Shown: piece after piece, positions 7,453-15,197 of the stretch
Position numbering within the stretch: position 1 is the stretch's first letter
Layout of the letters: each line of letters begins with the position of its first letter
From: Paenibacillus alkaliterrae
GTDB taxonomy: Bacteria > Bacillota > Bacilli > Paenibacillales > Paenibacillaceae
Assembly: GCF_021532375.1 (NCBI RefSeq)
Contig: NZ_JAKGAP010000017.1
Span: 1 to 64,000, forward strand
Length of the DNA: 64,000 bases
Reading direction: 5' to 3'
Program-made: the position numbers and the translations under genes
The notes under the pieces: generated by a model
Told to the model about the DNA's origin: nothing
What the model saw: the letters and a program-made list of their open reading frames with translations, nothing else
The model's database searches: none

Positions 7453-9702
7453 TTAGTTCTTTTTGCTTGGCAACAGCTTCGTCCCTTGCTCCATGGGCGA
7501 CCGGCACAATGGACAGGAGCGCGCCTCGGCCTGCGAATCTTCGTACGTTATGATACGCTGCCACACCTGACAGCTATCGCTCGTACAGAGCCAAGCAAGC
7601 GCCGTTTCGCCGTCGCCATCTGCCTCGCAGTCCTTCGAGAAAGCCGAGCGGATGAATCTGGATAATTCCGCAGGATTACCGCGATACGTAGCGGGAGAGC
7701 TAATATAAAGCTCCTCTTGCGCCCTTGTAACCGCAACGTAAGCAAGGCGCCTCTCTTCCTCAAGGGCCTCGGTTAAAGTATCGATTCCCGTCTGAATAGA
7801 GCTGCGGTCGCTATGCTTGTCAGCCGCAAGCGCGGAGCTATGCGGAAGTATACCCTCGGAAGCTCCGATGACGAATACGACCGGAAATTCAAGCCCTTTC
7901 GATTTGTGGATCGACATCAGCGATATAGCGTTTCGGTTCAGTCCATGCTTCTGCTCCCGCGAAGCGGCAGCATACTTGTCCGTAATATCGTCAATGTAGG
8001 CCATAAATGCTTCAATGGTATCGTAGCTGCCAGCCGCGGCTTCGAATTCATCCAGCACCTCCTTCAAGCCTTCCTTGTGCTCGGTCATTTCATGCCGTTT
8101 GCTCGTCTCGAGGTATTGATCGTAGAAGGCTTGGCGAAGCTGCATAACGGCATCTGCCGGCTTGCTGTCGGCAAAGGATTTAATGAGCTTAATACGCTCT
8201 TTAATTTTGTCCTTCTGAAAATCCTTCAGCTGCGGGAAGTCGAGCAGATGGATGAGCGGCCATTTCTTCGCGCGCTGCTTGTCTTGATTCCATATAAACG
8301 CCATAGCTTGCTCGCGATTGATATAGAGAGAGGGAAGCAAAGCTTCTATGGCGTCAAAATTTCGGCGATCCAGAAACAGGCGCAAATGTGCGACTAAAGG
8401 CTTGATCGCCCATTGGTCATAGAACAGCTGGCCGTCGCCGTAATCAATGAACGGAAGCTGCTTGGTCAGCAGCAGCTCGACGAGCGCTCTGCTGCTGCTC
8501 GCCGTACGGAATAGGACGGCAAAATCTCCAAACGCCCATTTCCCTTGCCCGGTCTGCTCGATAATCTTCTCCACGACGAGCTGCGCTTCGTCCTGCGTCG
8601 ATTTCAGTCTGGCGTAGGCGGGGTTAATACCCTTTGACTTAACGGCGAGGAGCGTTTTCTCCTTGCGCTGCTTATTATATTGAATGATGGCATTGCCGAG
8701 CCCGACAATCGTGCTTGTTGAGCGGTAATTGATATCGAGAACAATCGTTGACGCTCCCGGGTATTGCTGCTCGAAGTTCAAGATATAGTCGTTCTTGGCC
8801 CCATTGAACGAATAGATCGTCTGATCGTCATCGCCGACGACCATCAGGTTGCGGTGCTTGTCAGCGAGCATTTGCACGATCACGTATTGAACCTGATTCG
8901 TATCCTGGAACTCATCGATCATGATGTATTGAAAGCGCCGCTGCAGCGTGGCGAGAAGCGTTTCATCATCGCGAAGCAGCCGGAAAGTCTCCAGCAGCAG
9001 ATCGTCGTAATCGAGCTTATCCAGCTCCTTCTTCCACTGCTCGTAACGGGTGAACAAAAGCTTAAGCTCTCTTTCCTCCGTGGTCGTTTCGGGAAGCTCG
9101 CTTATGCTGAGCATCCGCAGCTTAATGGCCGAGAGCTGGGCCAGCAGCGTTTCCGGCTCGTAGTCGTTTTGCAGCAGCAGCTCGCGCATCAGCCGTTTGA
9201 AAAAGATATGCTTCTGACCGGTTTCGCCAAGAATAGATTGGCGATAGCCGCGTCCCCGCAGCAATTGGAGGCAGAAGGAGTGGAAGGTACGCGCTTCAAC
9301 GCCGCTTGCGGCCTGCGCGTCAAGGACCGGAAGCGAGCGAATTCGGCTTCTCATCTCATCGGCTGCTTTTTTGGAAAAGGTCATCAGTAAAATATGCTGG
9401 GGCTGCACATGCCGCACGGCAACCAGGTAGGCTGTCCTGCAAACGAGCACCGAAGTTTTGCCCGAGCCAGCGCCCGCTAGCGTTAAAGCGGCTCCCGTTT
9501 GGTGGCGAACCGCCGCCATTTGCGGTCTGTTGAGTGAAATCCCGTATTGCTCCAGAGCCCGGAAAAAACCGCTGTCCGCTTCACCATCGCCAACTAGATC
9601 ACGGCTCGTTTCCGCCTCCGCCTTGGAGGCAAGGGGCACCTCGCTATTACGGATGCCGATAGGGAATGTATAATAATGGTTACTCAGCTTTATCACCTTC
9701 AA
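7453..9702 (-). CDS. UvrD/Rep-type ATP-dependent DNA helicase with C-terminal zinc ribbon
   Basis: A 749-aa superfamily 1 helicase. Motif I GAGSGKT is at about residues 77-83, followed by the Walker B motif IDEFQDT, motif III GDDDQTIYSFNGA, motif IV NYRSTSTI, motif V HKSKGLEFPVVFV and motif VI EERRLAYVAVTRA. It should unwind DNA 3-prime to 5-prime. Unlike PcrA/UvrD it ends in a putative four-Cys ribbon, with Cys in WLCTSDSC and CPLC. The listed start is a TTG at 9702; the true start is uncertain because AAGGTGAT overlaps the first codons. A role in repair or recombination is inferred. Confidence 0.88.
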   Translation of the reverse strand: MKVIKLSNHYYTFPIGIRNSEVPLASKAEAETSRDLVGDGEADSGFFRALEQYGISLNRPQMAAVRHQTGAALTLAGAGSGKTSVLVCRTAYLVAVRHVQPQHILLMTFSKKAADEMRSRIRSLPVLDAQAASGVEARTFHSFCLQLLRGRGYRQSILGETGQKHIFFKRLMRELLLQNDYEPETLLAQLSAIKLRMLSISELPETTTEERELKLLFTRYEQWKKELDKLDYDDLLLETFRLLRDDETLLATLQRRFQYIMIDEFQDTNQVQYVIVQMLADKHRNLMVVGDDDQTIYSFNGAKNDYILNFEQQYPGASTIVLDINYRSTSTIVGLGNAIIQYNKQRKEKTLLAVKSKGINPAYARLKSTQDEAQLVVEKIIEQTGQGKWAFGDFAVLFRTASSSRALVELLLTKQLPFIDYGDGQLFYDQWAIKPLVAHLRLFLDRRNFDAIEALLPSLYINREQAMAFIWNQDKQRAKKWPLIHLLDFPQLKDFQKDKIKERIKLIKSFADSKPADAVMQLRQAFYDQYLETSKRHEMTEHKEGLKEVLDEFEAAAGSYDTIEAFMAYIDDITDKYAAASREQKHGLNRNAISLMSIHKSKGLEFPVVFVIGASEGILPHSSALAADKHSDRSSIQTGIDTLTEALEEERRLAYVAVTRAQEELYISSPATYRGNPAELSRFIRSAFSKDCEADGDGETALAWLCTSDSCQVWQRIITYEDSQAEARSCPLCRSPMEQGTKLLPSKKN

Positions 9703-9916
9703 TAATAATATTTTTCAATTATAACAGATCACACATAGAATGAGGGATGTCACAATAACAGGAAGCCGATATATACGCATGGTTAAGCTCAAGCCGCTGA
9801 AGCAGTCTGCGATGAATTCAAAGTTGATTATGGAATAAAAAGGATTTTTACGCTAAGATGAAAGGGTTGAATAAAATATTTTGTCGACTTTCATCGTAAC
9901 CGGGAGCGTGTTGTTC

Positions 9917-11212
9917 ATGTCCACTGCCAGCTTCAAATCGAAATTAGCTTACAGCTCGGGTAACTTATCCGTCAACTTGATTGCACAGGCTTTCGCTTCT
10001 TACATTGTATTTTATTATGTCGACGTGCTGGGCGTCAGGCCGGGCCTGATCAGCGTGGCGATGGTCATTCACGGTATCGTGAATGCGGTTCTTAATCCGT
10101 TTTTCGGCCATCTCTCCGACCGGACGAGCTCCCGCTGGGGGAGGCGCATTCCGTACATGATGTTTGGCATGGTGCCGCTCGCTGCCTTGTTTACGGCGAT
10201 CTGGTTCCCGATTGGGACGGGCTCAGCGTTGTTCTGGTACTTTTTGACGATCGTTCTCCTGTATGATGTGCTGTTCGTAATGGTTGTGCTCAATTATTCG
10301 GCTTTGTTCCCGGAAATGTTCACGACGATCAAGGATCGGGCCGTTGTATCGTCCTGGCGCCAAATGTTCGGAATTGTCGGGATGATTATCGGCGTGGCGC
10401 TGCCGCCGCTCGTATACGGCAATCTCGGCTGGGGCCCGATGGGAGCGATCTTCGCCGGAATCGCGTTACTGTTCTTCATCATTATGGTGTCGTCAAGCAA
10501 AGAGAAAATGGTCGTTAGGCGCGAGGAAATTGGATTTCTGCAATCATTGAAATTTACATTTTCGAACAAAGCTTTCGTATTATTCGTAATCGGCAGCTTT
10601 TTCGTGCAATTTACGTTTGCGGTACTGCCCGCAGCCATCCCGTTTTTCACAAAATATGTGCTTCAAGCAGCGGAGGACAGCAATACGTTTCTGCTTGGCG
10701 CTATCTTCATCGCCGCTATTCCTTGCGTTTACGTGTGGGGCAGACTCGTGCAAAAATGGGGACCGCGAAGGACGGTTATCTATGCGGTATCCATTTATGC
10801 GGCCGCGATGATTCCGTTCTTGTTCGTGGCGAATGTGACTGCAGCCGTCGCGGCTGCTGCCGTGATCGGAATTGGTTTAGCGGGCTTGCTCGTGCTTTTA
10901 GACGTGCTGCTGTCCGAAATTATCGACGAGGACGAGCAACGGACGAACGTGCGCAGGGAAGGGATGTATTTCGGGATGAACGGTTTCATCGTCAAATGGG
11001 GCGTTTCGCTGCAAGCGGTTGTGCTGGGCGTAATCCTGGAAGCAACCGGCTACGTCAAGGATGCTGTGCAAACCGAAGCCGCCGAATGGGGAATCCGTTC
11101 GATGCTCAGCGTTATCCCTTTCCTTGCCTTAATAATAGCCCTAATATTTTTTTACCTTTACCCGATACGCAGCTCGAACCATCCAGGCGCCGGAACAGAA
11201 CTCAAATCATGA
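9917..11212 (+). CDS. MFS transporter of the GPH (glycoside-pentoside-hexuronide:cation symporter) type
   Basis: About 431 aa and some 12 hydrophobic segments. GHLSDRTSSRWGRRIPYM is the cytoplasmic loop signature between helices 2 and 3 of this family. Members move sugars, glycosides or glucuronides with Na+ or H+. ATG 9917 is preferred over an upstream TTG at 9881, because the extra 12 residues are not membrane-protein-like and CGGGAGCG lies ahead of 9917. No sugar enzyme is adjacent, so the substrate is unknown. Two decayed genes follow it. Confidence 0.85.
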   Translation: MSTASFKSKLAYSSGNLSVNLIAQAFASYIVFYYVDVLGVRPGLISVAMVIHGIVNAVLNPFFGHLSDRTSSRWGRRIPYMMFGMVPLAALFTAIWFPIGTGSALFWYFLTIVLLYDVLFVMVVLNYSALFPEMFTTIKDRAVVSSWRQMFGIVGMIIGVALPPLVYGNLGWGPMGAIFAGIALLFFIIMVSSSKEKMVVRREEIGFLQSLKFTFSNKAFVLFVIGSFFVQFTFAVLPAAIPFFTKYVLQAAEDSNTFLLGAIFIAAIPCVYVWGRLVQKWGPRRTVIYAVSIYAAAMIPFLFVANVTAAVAAAAVIGIGLAGLLVLLDVLLSEIIDEDEQRTNVRREGMYFGMNGFIVKWGVSLQAVVLGVILEATGYVKDAVQTEAAEWGIRSMLSVIPFLALIIALIFFYLYPIRSSNHPGAGTELKS

Positions 11213-11233
11213 TTAGAGCTTATATGTGGATGA

Positions 11234-11602
11234 GACAAAATCCGCTTAAACCAGGACGAGGCCTCCATCGGCTATGAGGCTTATTCCATCCTTCATTATG
11301 GAATGGATCGCAACGGCATAACGCTGCCGATTCATCTTATCGCATGGGGAAGCGGACAAAATGCGCTGTATGCTTATTAATCGATACCGTTTATTTATTT
11401 GTTTGGATTAAATGTTTGGTCGGTGCGTGCGGTCAGCATCTTCTTCGGCATCGTTAGCATGCTTCTGTTTTATAGCATTTCCAATCAATTGTTTAAGAGG
11501 AAGCGCGCTGCGGCTGCCGCGGCTTTCTTTATCGTGATTTGTCCGTGGCATATCATGATGTCGAGGTGGGCGCTGCATTACACGGTTATGATTCAAAAGT
11601 AA
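11234..11602 (+). pseudogene. Remnant of a GT-C (PMT/ArnT-like, GT39) membrane glycosyltransferase
   Basis: In one frame the DNA reads RLNQDEASIGYEAYSI, then a continuing membrane-protein text ending in CPWHIMMSRWALHYTV. The DEA motif and following hydrophobic segment resemble the first external loop and helix of polyprenol-phosphate-sugar-dependent transferases. The frame is broken by TAA at about 11379-11381, has no usable start, and stops after roughly 120 codons where such proteins have 450 or more. I infer a decayed N-terminal fragment. Confidence 0.7.
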
Positions 11603-11605
11603 TGA

Positions 11606-11775
11606 GAACTGCTGTGCAACACCGGTCTATTGCTTGCTGAAATAGCAGAACAGACCGGTTTCAAGAGTGTGTATCATCTATCCAGGATGATAAAAAAAAT
11701 ACCGGACAGACACCGACTGAGTACCGCCGAACCAGTTGGAGCGGCGAAAAGGATAGTCCATTCGGTAGATTATAA
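11606..11775 (+). pseudogene. Frameshifted C-terminal tail of an AraC family regulator
   Basis: One frame gives LAEIAEQTGFKSVYHLSRMIKK, the second helix-turn-helix of AraC proteins. After a run of eight A (about 11692-11699) the text continues only in the next frame as TGQTPTEYRRTSWSG, ending at TAA 11773-11775. The two halves join to a standard AraC C-terminus. There is no N-terminus and no start codon, so this is a fossil. It abuts the glycosyltransferase remnant. Confidence 0.75.
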
Positions 11776-11781
11776 CCAGGT

Positions 11782-11880
11782 TTATTTCGTCTTTTTCTGT
11801 GCAGCGGATCTTCCCTGCTTTTTCGGATCGCTTGATTTTGGCGCGACATGTTGCACGTTGGGCTTGTTTTGATCGCTCAT
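11782..11880 (-). CDS. Small basic protein (32 aa), unknown
   Basis: The sequence begins MSDQNKPNVQHVAP and ends in a Lys-rich GRSAAQKKTK tail. An AAAGGAG motif sits at the right distance upstream of the ATG, which is the main evidence that it is real. The composition (Lys, Gln, Ser, Pro; no cysteine, no hydrophobic core) resembles minor small acid-soluble or other spore-core proteins, but I cannot assign it to a named family. It lies alone, convergent to the AraC fossil. Confidence 0.5.
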   Translation of the reverse strand: MSDQNKPNVQHVAPKSSDPKKQGRSAAQKKTK

Positions 11881-12041
11881 GATCGATGCTCCTTTCCTTT
11901 GGCTTCTTTTTAGAATGCGCCAATGGCAAAGAAACTATAACTGTTGGAAACGATTTGCTGAACTGATGAGCTAAATCCAGAAGCTTAGTGACGAGCTGGC
12001 GGCTTTGGCAAAGACCAGCGACTCAAGTAACTAGCTGGCTG

Positions 12042-12377
12042 TTACGATTTTACGGGTTCACCATTTATATAATAGCTTTCTTCACGATAAGCATGGAACA
12101 CGATTTCGATTTCGTTGATACCGAGCTGCCGAACGTATTGCGTGACAGCGTGCGCGAAGCTATTGCGCACCTGCTGTCCGCGCTCGAACCAGCCTACCTC
12201 AATGAAGGCGAAGGCCGGCTCGTCTGGAGCTCCTCCGTAGACGTTGGTTGCGTTCATGACGTTCATGGTGAAGTTATCCGTACCGCAGCTGCATAGGATA
12301 GCTAACTTCTTGGCTAACGGTGCAGCTACCTTCCGCAGCAGTTCGGCCTCCACGCCGCGAAATAAAAGATGAGGCAT
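12042..12377 (-). CDS. DUF1904 family protein
   Basis: A 111-aa protein starting MPHLLFRGV. The text (LCSCGTDNFTMNVMNAT, then FAFIEVGWFERGQ) resembles DUF1904, a small family related in fold to tautomerase-like proteins; function is not known. ATG 12377 has AGGAGG 9-14 bp upstream, whereas a longer reading frame would run into the preceding gene. It starts 4 bp after the stop of the RluA-type synthase gene, so the two are an operon with the synthase first. Confidence 0.75.
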   Translation of the reverse strand: MPHLLFRGVEAELLRKVAAPLAKKLAILCSCGTDNFTMNVMNATNVYGGAPDEPAFAFIEVGWFERGQQVRNSFAHAVTQYVRQLGINEIEIVFHAYREESYYINGEPVKS

Positions 12378-12381
12378 GCTT

Positions 12382-13308
12382 CTATTCCTCCTTCTGAAAC
12401 GGCTTAAGAAACAGCTTCGGTATTTCGGTTTCAAAGCGTACCAGCTTGCCGGTTATTGGATGGGTGAAGGCAAGCACCCGGGCATGCAGCCCAAGGCGGC
12501 CGATTGCGCGTGAGCGCGAGCCGTATTTTTTGTCGCCTACGACGGGATGGCCGATGTCCTCCATATGAACGCGGATTTGATTTTTACGTCCCGTTTCCAG
12601 TTGAACCTCGAGCAGCGAGAAGGCTTTGCTGGCACGCAGCACCTTGTAATGCGTTACGGCATGCAATCCGTCATTCGGATAGGAGCTGGAATACATCTTG
12701 AGTGTCTTGCTTTCTTTCAGCCACGAAGTAATCGTTCCATTCTCCTTCTTAACCGCTCCTTCAACGAGCGCGACGTAAATTCTCTCCTGTACCGCACTCT
12801 GCCAGCTGTTCTGAAGCTGCTGCTGAACGGCTTCGCTCTTCGCGAACAGCATGACGCCCGACGTATCGCGGTCCAGCCGGTGTACGATGAAAATTCTGTT
12901 TTTCGGATTGTCGAGCCGTACATGAGCCATTAGCTGGCGGTAGGCGGTTACCTCGTTTGGGGGTGCGGAGTCCGAGGAGACCGATAATAATCCGGCATCC
13001 TTCTTAATGATGATGATATGCTCGTCCTCAAACATGATGGAAAGCCCTTCGAACGGCAGCTTCTCCTTCGGACGTTCCTTGCTTACGGTTACCGTATGGC
13101 CGGGCTGCAAGGGATAGTTGTAAGCGGTTGTTGATTTTCCGTTGACGGCAACCTGTCCGTGGGCCAGTATGTTCTTCACGACGTTACGGCCGGCACCGGA
13201 AATATTTTTTATAAGAAAAGGCAATAGCTCTATCGTCTCCGTCACCGGATAGGTTTTGCTTTTATCTGCCCCAGCGTGATGAGTCGGGCGCTTTCTCCCC
13301 TTTTGCAT
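12382..13308 (-). CDS. RluA family pseudouridine synthase
   Basis: 308 aa. An N-terminal S4-like RNA-binding domain (about 20-80) with RNVVKNILAHGQVAVNG precedes the catalytic domain. The signature HRLDRDTSG lies at about 143-151, with D146 as the catalytic aspartate. Such enzymes isomerise uridines in 23S rRNA or tRNA; the target base cannot be deduced. The basic N-terminal extension (MQKGRKRP) is compatible with RNA binding. It is cotranscribed with the DUF1904 gene. Confidence 0.9.
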   Translation of the reverse strand: MQKGRKRPTHHAGADKSKTYPVTETIELLPFLIKNISGAGRNVVKNILAHGQVAVNGKSTTAYNYPLQPGHTVTVSKERPKEKLPFEGLSIMFEDEHIIIIKKDAGLLSVSSDSAPPNEVTAYRQLMAHVRLDNPKNRIFIVHRLDRDTSGVMLFAKSEAVQQQLQNSWQSAVQERIYVALVEGAVKKENGTITSWLKESKTLKMYSSSYPNDGLHAVTHYKVLRASKAFSLLEVQLETGRKNQIRVHMEDIGHPVVGDKKYGSRSRAIGRLGLHARVLAFTHPITGKLVRFETEIPKLFLKPFQKEE

Positions 13309-13495
13309 GCTGACAACCTCCTTGATTCAATGCTCCTACTATAACACGAGTGATGCTTGCAATTCTAATCTTCCTTTCTATGCGTAATGGAGTTCTATGA
13401 AACTCGTTTTCATAGACAAAGCGTCAGCCGGGATGGTACGATGAATGTGAACAAACCTTATGGTGAATATGGAAATAGTTGGGGGAAACTACGGC

Positions 13496-15046
13496 GTGAA
13501 AACAAAACTTATCCAGTCGCTCCTTTGTCCTTTGTTAGCGGCAGCTTTATTGCTGACTCCGCTGCCAGGCACTGGCGAGGCAACCGCTTCTACGGCTAAT
13601 GCCGCGACTAAGGCTGTCGCGGCTTCAGCATCGCAAGTGCAAGTGGTTGTAGACCACAAGAAGCTTACTCTCTCAGCTCCGGCTTATGTAGAGAAGGGCG
13701 TTACTTTTGTACCTATGCGCGAAATTTTCACTGCATTGGGGGCGACTGTAACCTGGGAAGGCAAGACAGGAACGATCATCGCTCGCAAGGGCCATCTTAC
13801 TATTTCTCTTCAAGCCGGAAAGAAAGAAGCTGTGATCAACGGTAAAGGGGTAAAGCTGAATGCACCTTCCGTGGTGCGCAATGCTGTTACATTTGTACCG
13901 GTGCGTTTCATTTCGGAAGCGCTTGGCGCGTCCGTAGCGTGGGATCGTGCCGCGAATACCGTTAGCATTTTGTCTGAGGAAGCTGTTGAACTGGCGAAGT
14001 ACAAGGAATGGCTTGAGGAACAGAAGAATATACCGAAGCTGACTTCGACCGAAATCGTCGAAAAATTTGATAAGAGCGTCGTTCTCGTTATGACGAATCG
14101 CGCGCAGGGCAGCGGTGTCGTCATCGGCGATCATTTGATTTTGACCAATTATCACGTCATTTCGGACGCAGTCTCGGCTACGGCGCTGACCCTTTACGGG
14201 GAGGAGCTTGCGATCGAGGGCGTAGTCCACTATGACGAGCAAGCCGATTTAGCGATTATAAAGACGAAAGAGCCTCTCGATGTGGCAGCGGTAGAGATTA
14301 ACTATGGCTTAAATGACCGCAAAGGCGACAAGGTCGTTGCGATTGGAAGCCCGCTTGGGCTGCAAAATACAATTTCAGACGGTCTTATCAGCAATATTAC
14401 TTATGAAGGCGGAGTCCGCTACGTCCAAACGAGCGCGCCAATCGATCACGGCAGCTCCGGCGGCGCTCTATTTAACGAATATGGCGAGCTTATCGGAATT
14501 ACTACGCTTGGTTACTCCGACACGATTGCTGACCTTAATTTTGCGGTTTCCGTCATGCATGCAGCTATTCTGGTTGACGATTTGACCGAGGAAATGATAG
14601 ACGAAGCGGCATTTTTGCCCTCCACTCTCCCGGACACGTTAGTCGGCGCTCCGCTGACCGATATTCAGAAGCTGCTGGCGGAACAATTTGCTTCGGTGGT
14701 CACTACGGAAGGAGAAGCTAATTTCACCGGCTGGGAAGCGAAACGCGATTCTGCCGGCTGGTTAGTCTTGAGTGCTGATATCGATCCCCTCTTCTATATG
14801 TATTACGGTCCGTCTACTGCCGATGAGCTGCGGATTTGGGCGATCAATTTAGGCTATGAGCTCCATGACCTGCTGCCCGACGAGAAAATTCAGGTGCTTA
14901 TTTCCTTCGAACGGGATTACGGATTCGAGCCGCGAGGTTTTGCATCCGGCGAGGTGACTTCGCTTGGCAGCGACAAATGGCGCGTTCGTTATCCCGTCAT
15001 AGACATGCAGCTGAAAGATCAGCTTCACATTCAAGTAAGAGACTAA
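13496..15046 (+). CDS. Exported HtrA-like serine protease with copper amine oxidase N-domain
   Basis: 516 aa. A signal peptide (hydrophobic LLCPLLAAALLLTP) is followed by a copper-amine-oxidase-N/stalk domain with two repeats of the FVPxREIFxALGA type (about 50-160). Then comes a trypsin-like S1C domain. The catalytic triad fits H220 in NYHV, D251 in ADLAII and S321 in GSSGG. No PDZ domain follows; the C-terminal 150 residues are unassigned. GTG 13496 is chosen because GGGGGAA lies 9-15 bp upstream and it gives a normal signal peptide; in-frame ATGs at 13460 and 13469 are alternatives. It is expected in the wall or outside the cell. Confidence 0.85.
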   Translation: MKTKLIQSLLCPLLAAALLLTPLPGTGEATASTANAATKAVAASASQVQVVVDHKKLTLSAPAYVEKGVTFVPMREIFTALGATVTWEGKTGTIIARKGHLTISLQAGKKEAVINGKGVKLNAPSVVRNAVTFVPVRFISEALGASVAWDRAANTVSILSEEAVELAKYKEWLEEQKNIPKLTSTEIVEKFDKSVVLVMTNRAQGSGVVIGDHLILTNYHVISDAVSATALTLYGEELAIEGVVHYDEQADLAIIKTKEPLDVAAVEINYGLNDRKGDKVVAIGSPLGLQNTISDGLISNITYEGGVRYVQTSAPIDHGSSGGALFNEYGELIGITTLGYSDTIADLNFAVSVMHAAILVDDLTEEMIDEAAFLPSTLPDTLVGAPLTDIQKLLAEQFASVVTTEGEANFTGWEAKRDSAGWLVLSADIDPLFYMYYGPSTADELRIWAINLGYELHDLLPDEKIQVLISFERDYGFEPRGFASGEVTSLGSDKWRVRYPVIDMQLKDQLHIQVRD

Positions 15047-15052
15047 TCGAGC

Positions 15053-15097
15053 GAGGTATCTATTCCTAATGGACGGGAATGGGTGCCTCTTCTTTTT
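15053..15097 (+). terminator. Intrinsic terminator after the exported protease
   Basis: Imperfect stem GAGGTATCTATTCC/GGAATGGGTGCCTC followed by TTCTTTTTT. Confidence 0.75.
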
Positions 15098-15197
15098 TGC
15101 AACATTTTTCGGTACAATAGAAGGCATCTTGCTAAAGGGATATGGCATCAGCGAATTCAGTTTTGTTAGCCAATGTATAAGTTAGAGAGGTCATATT

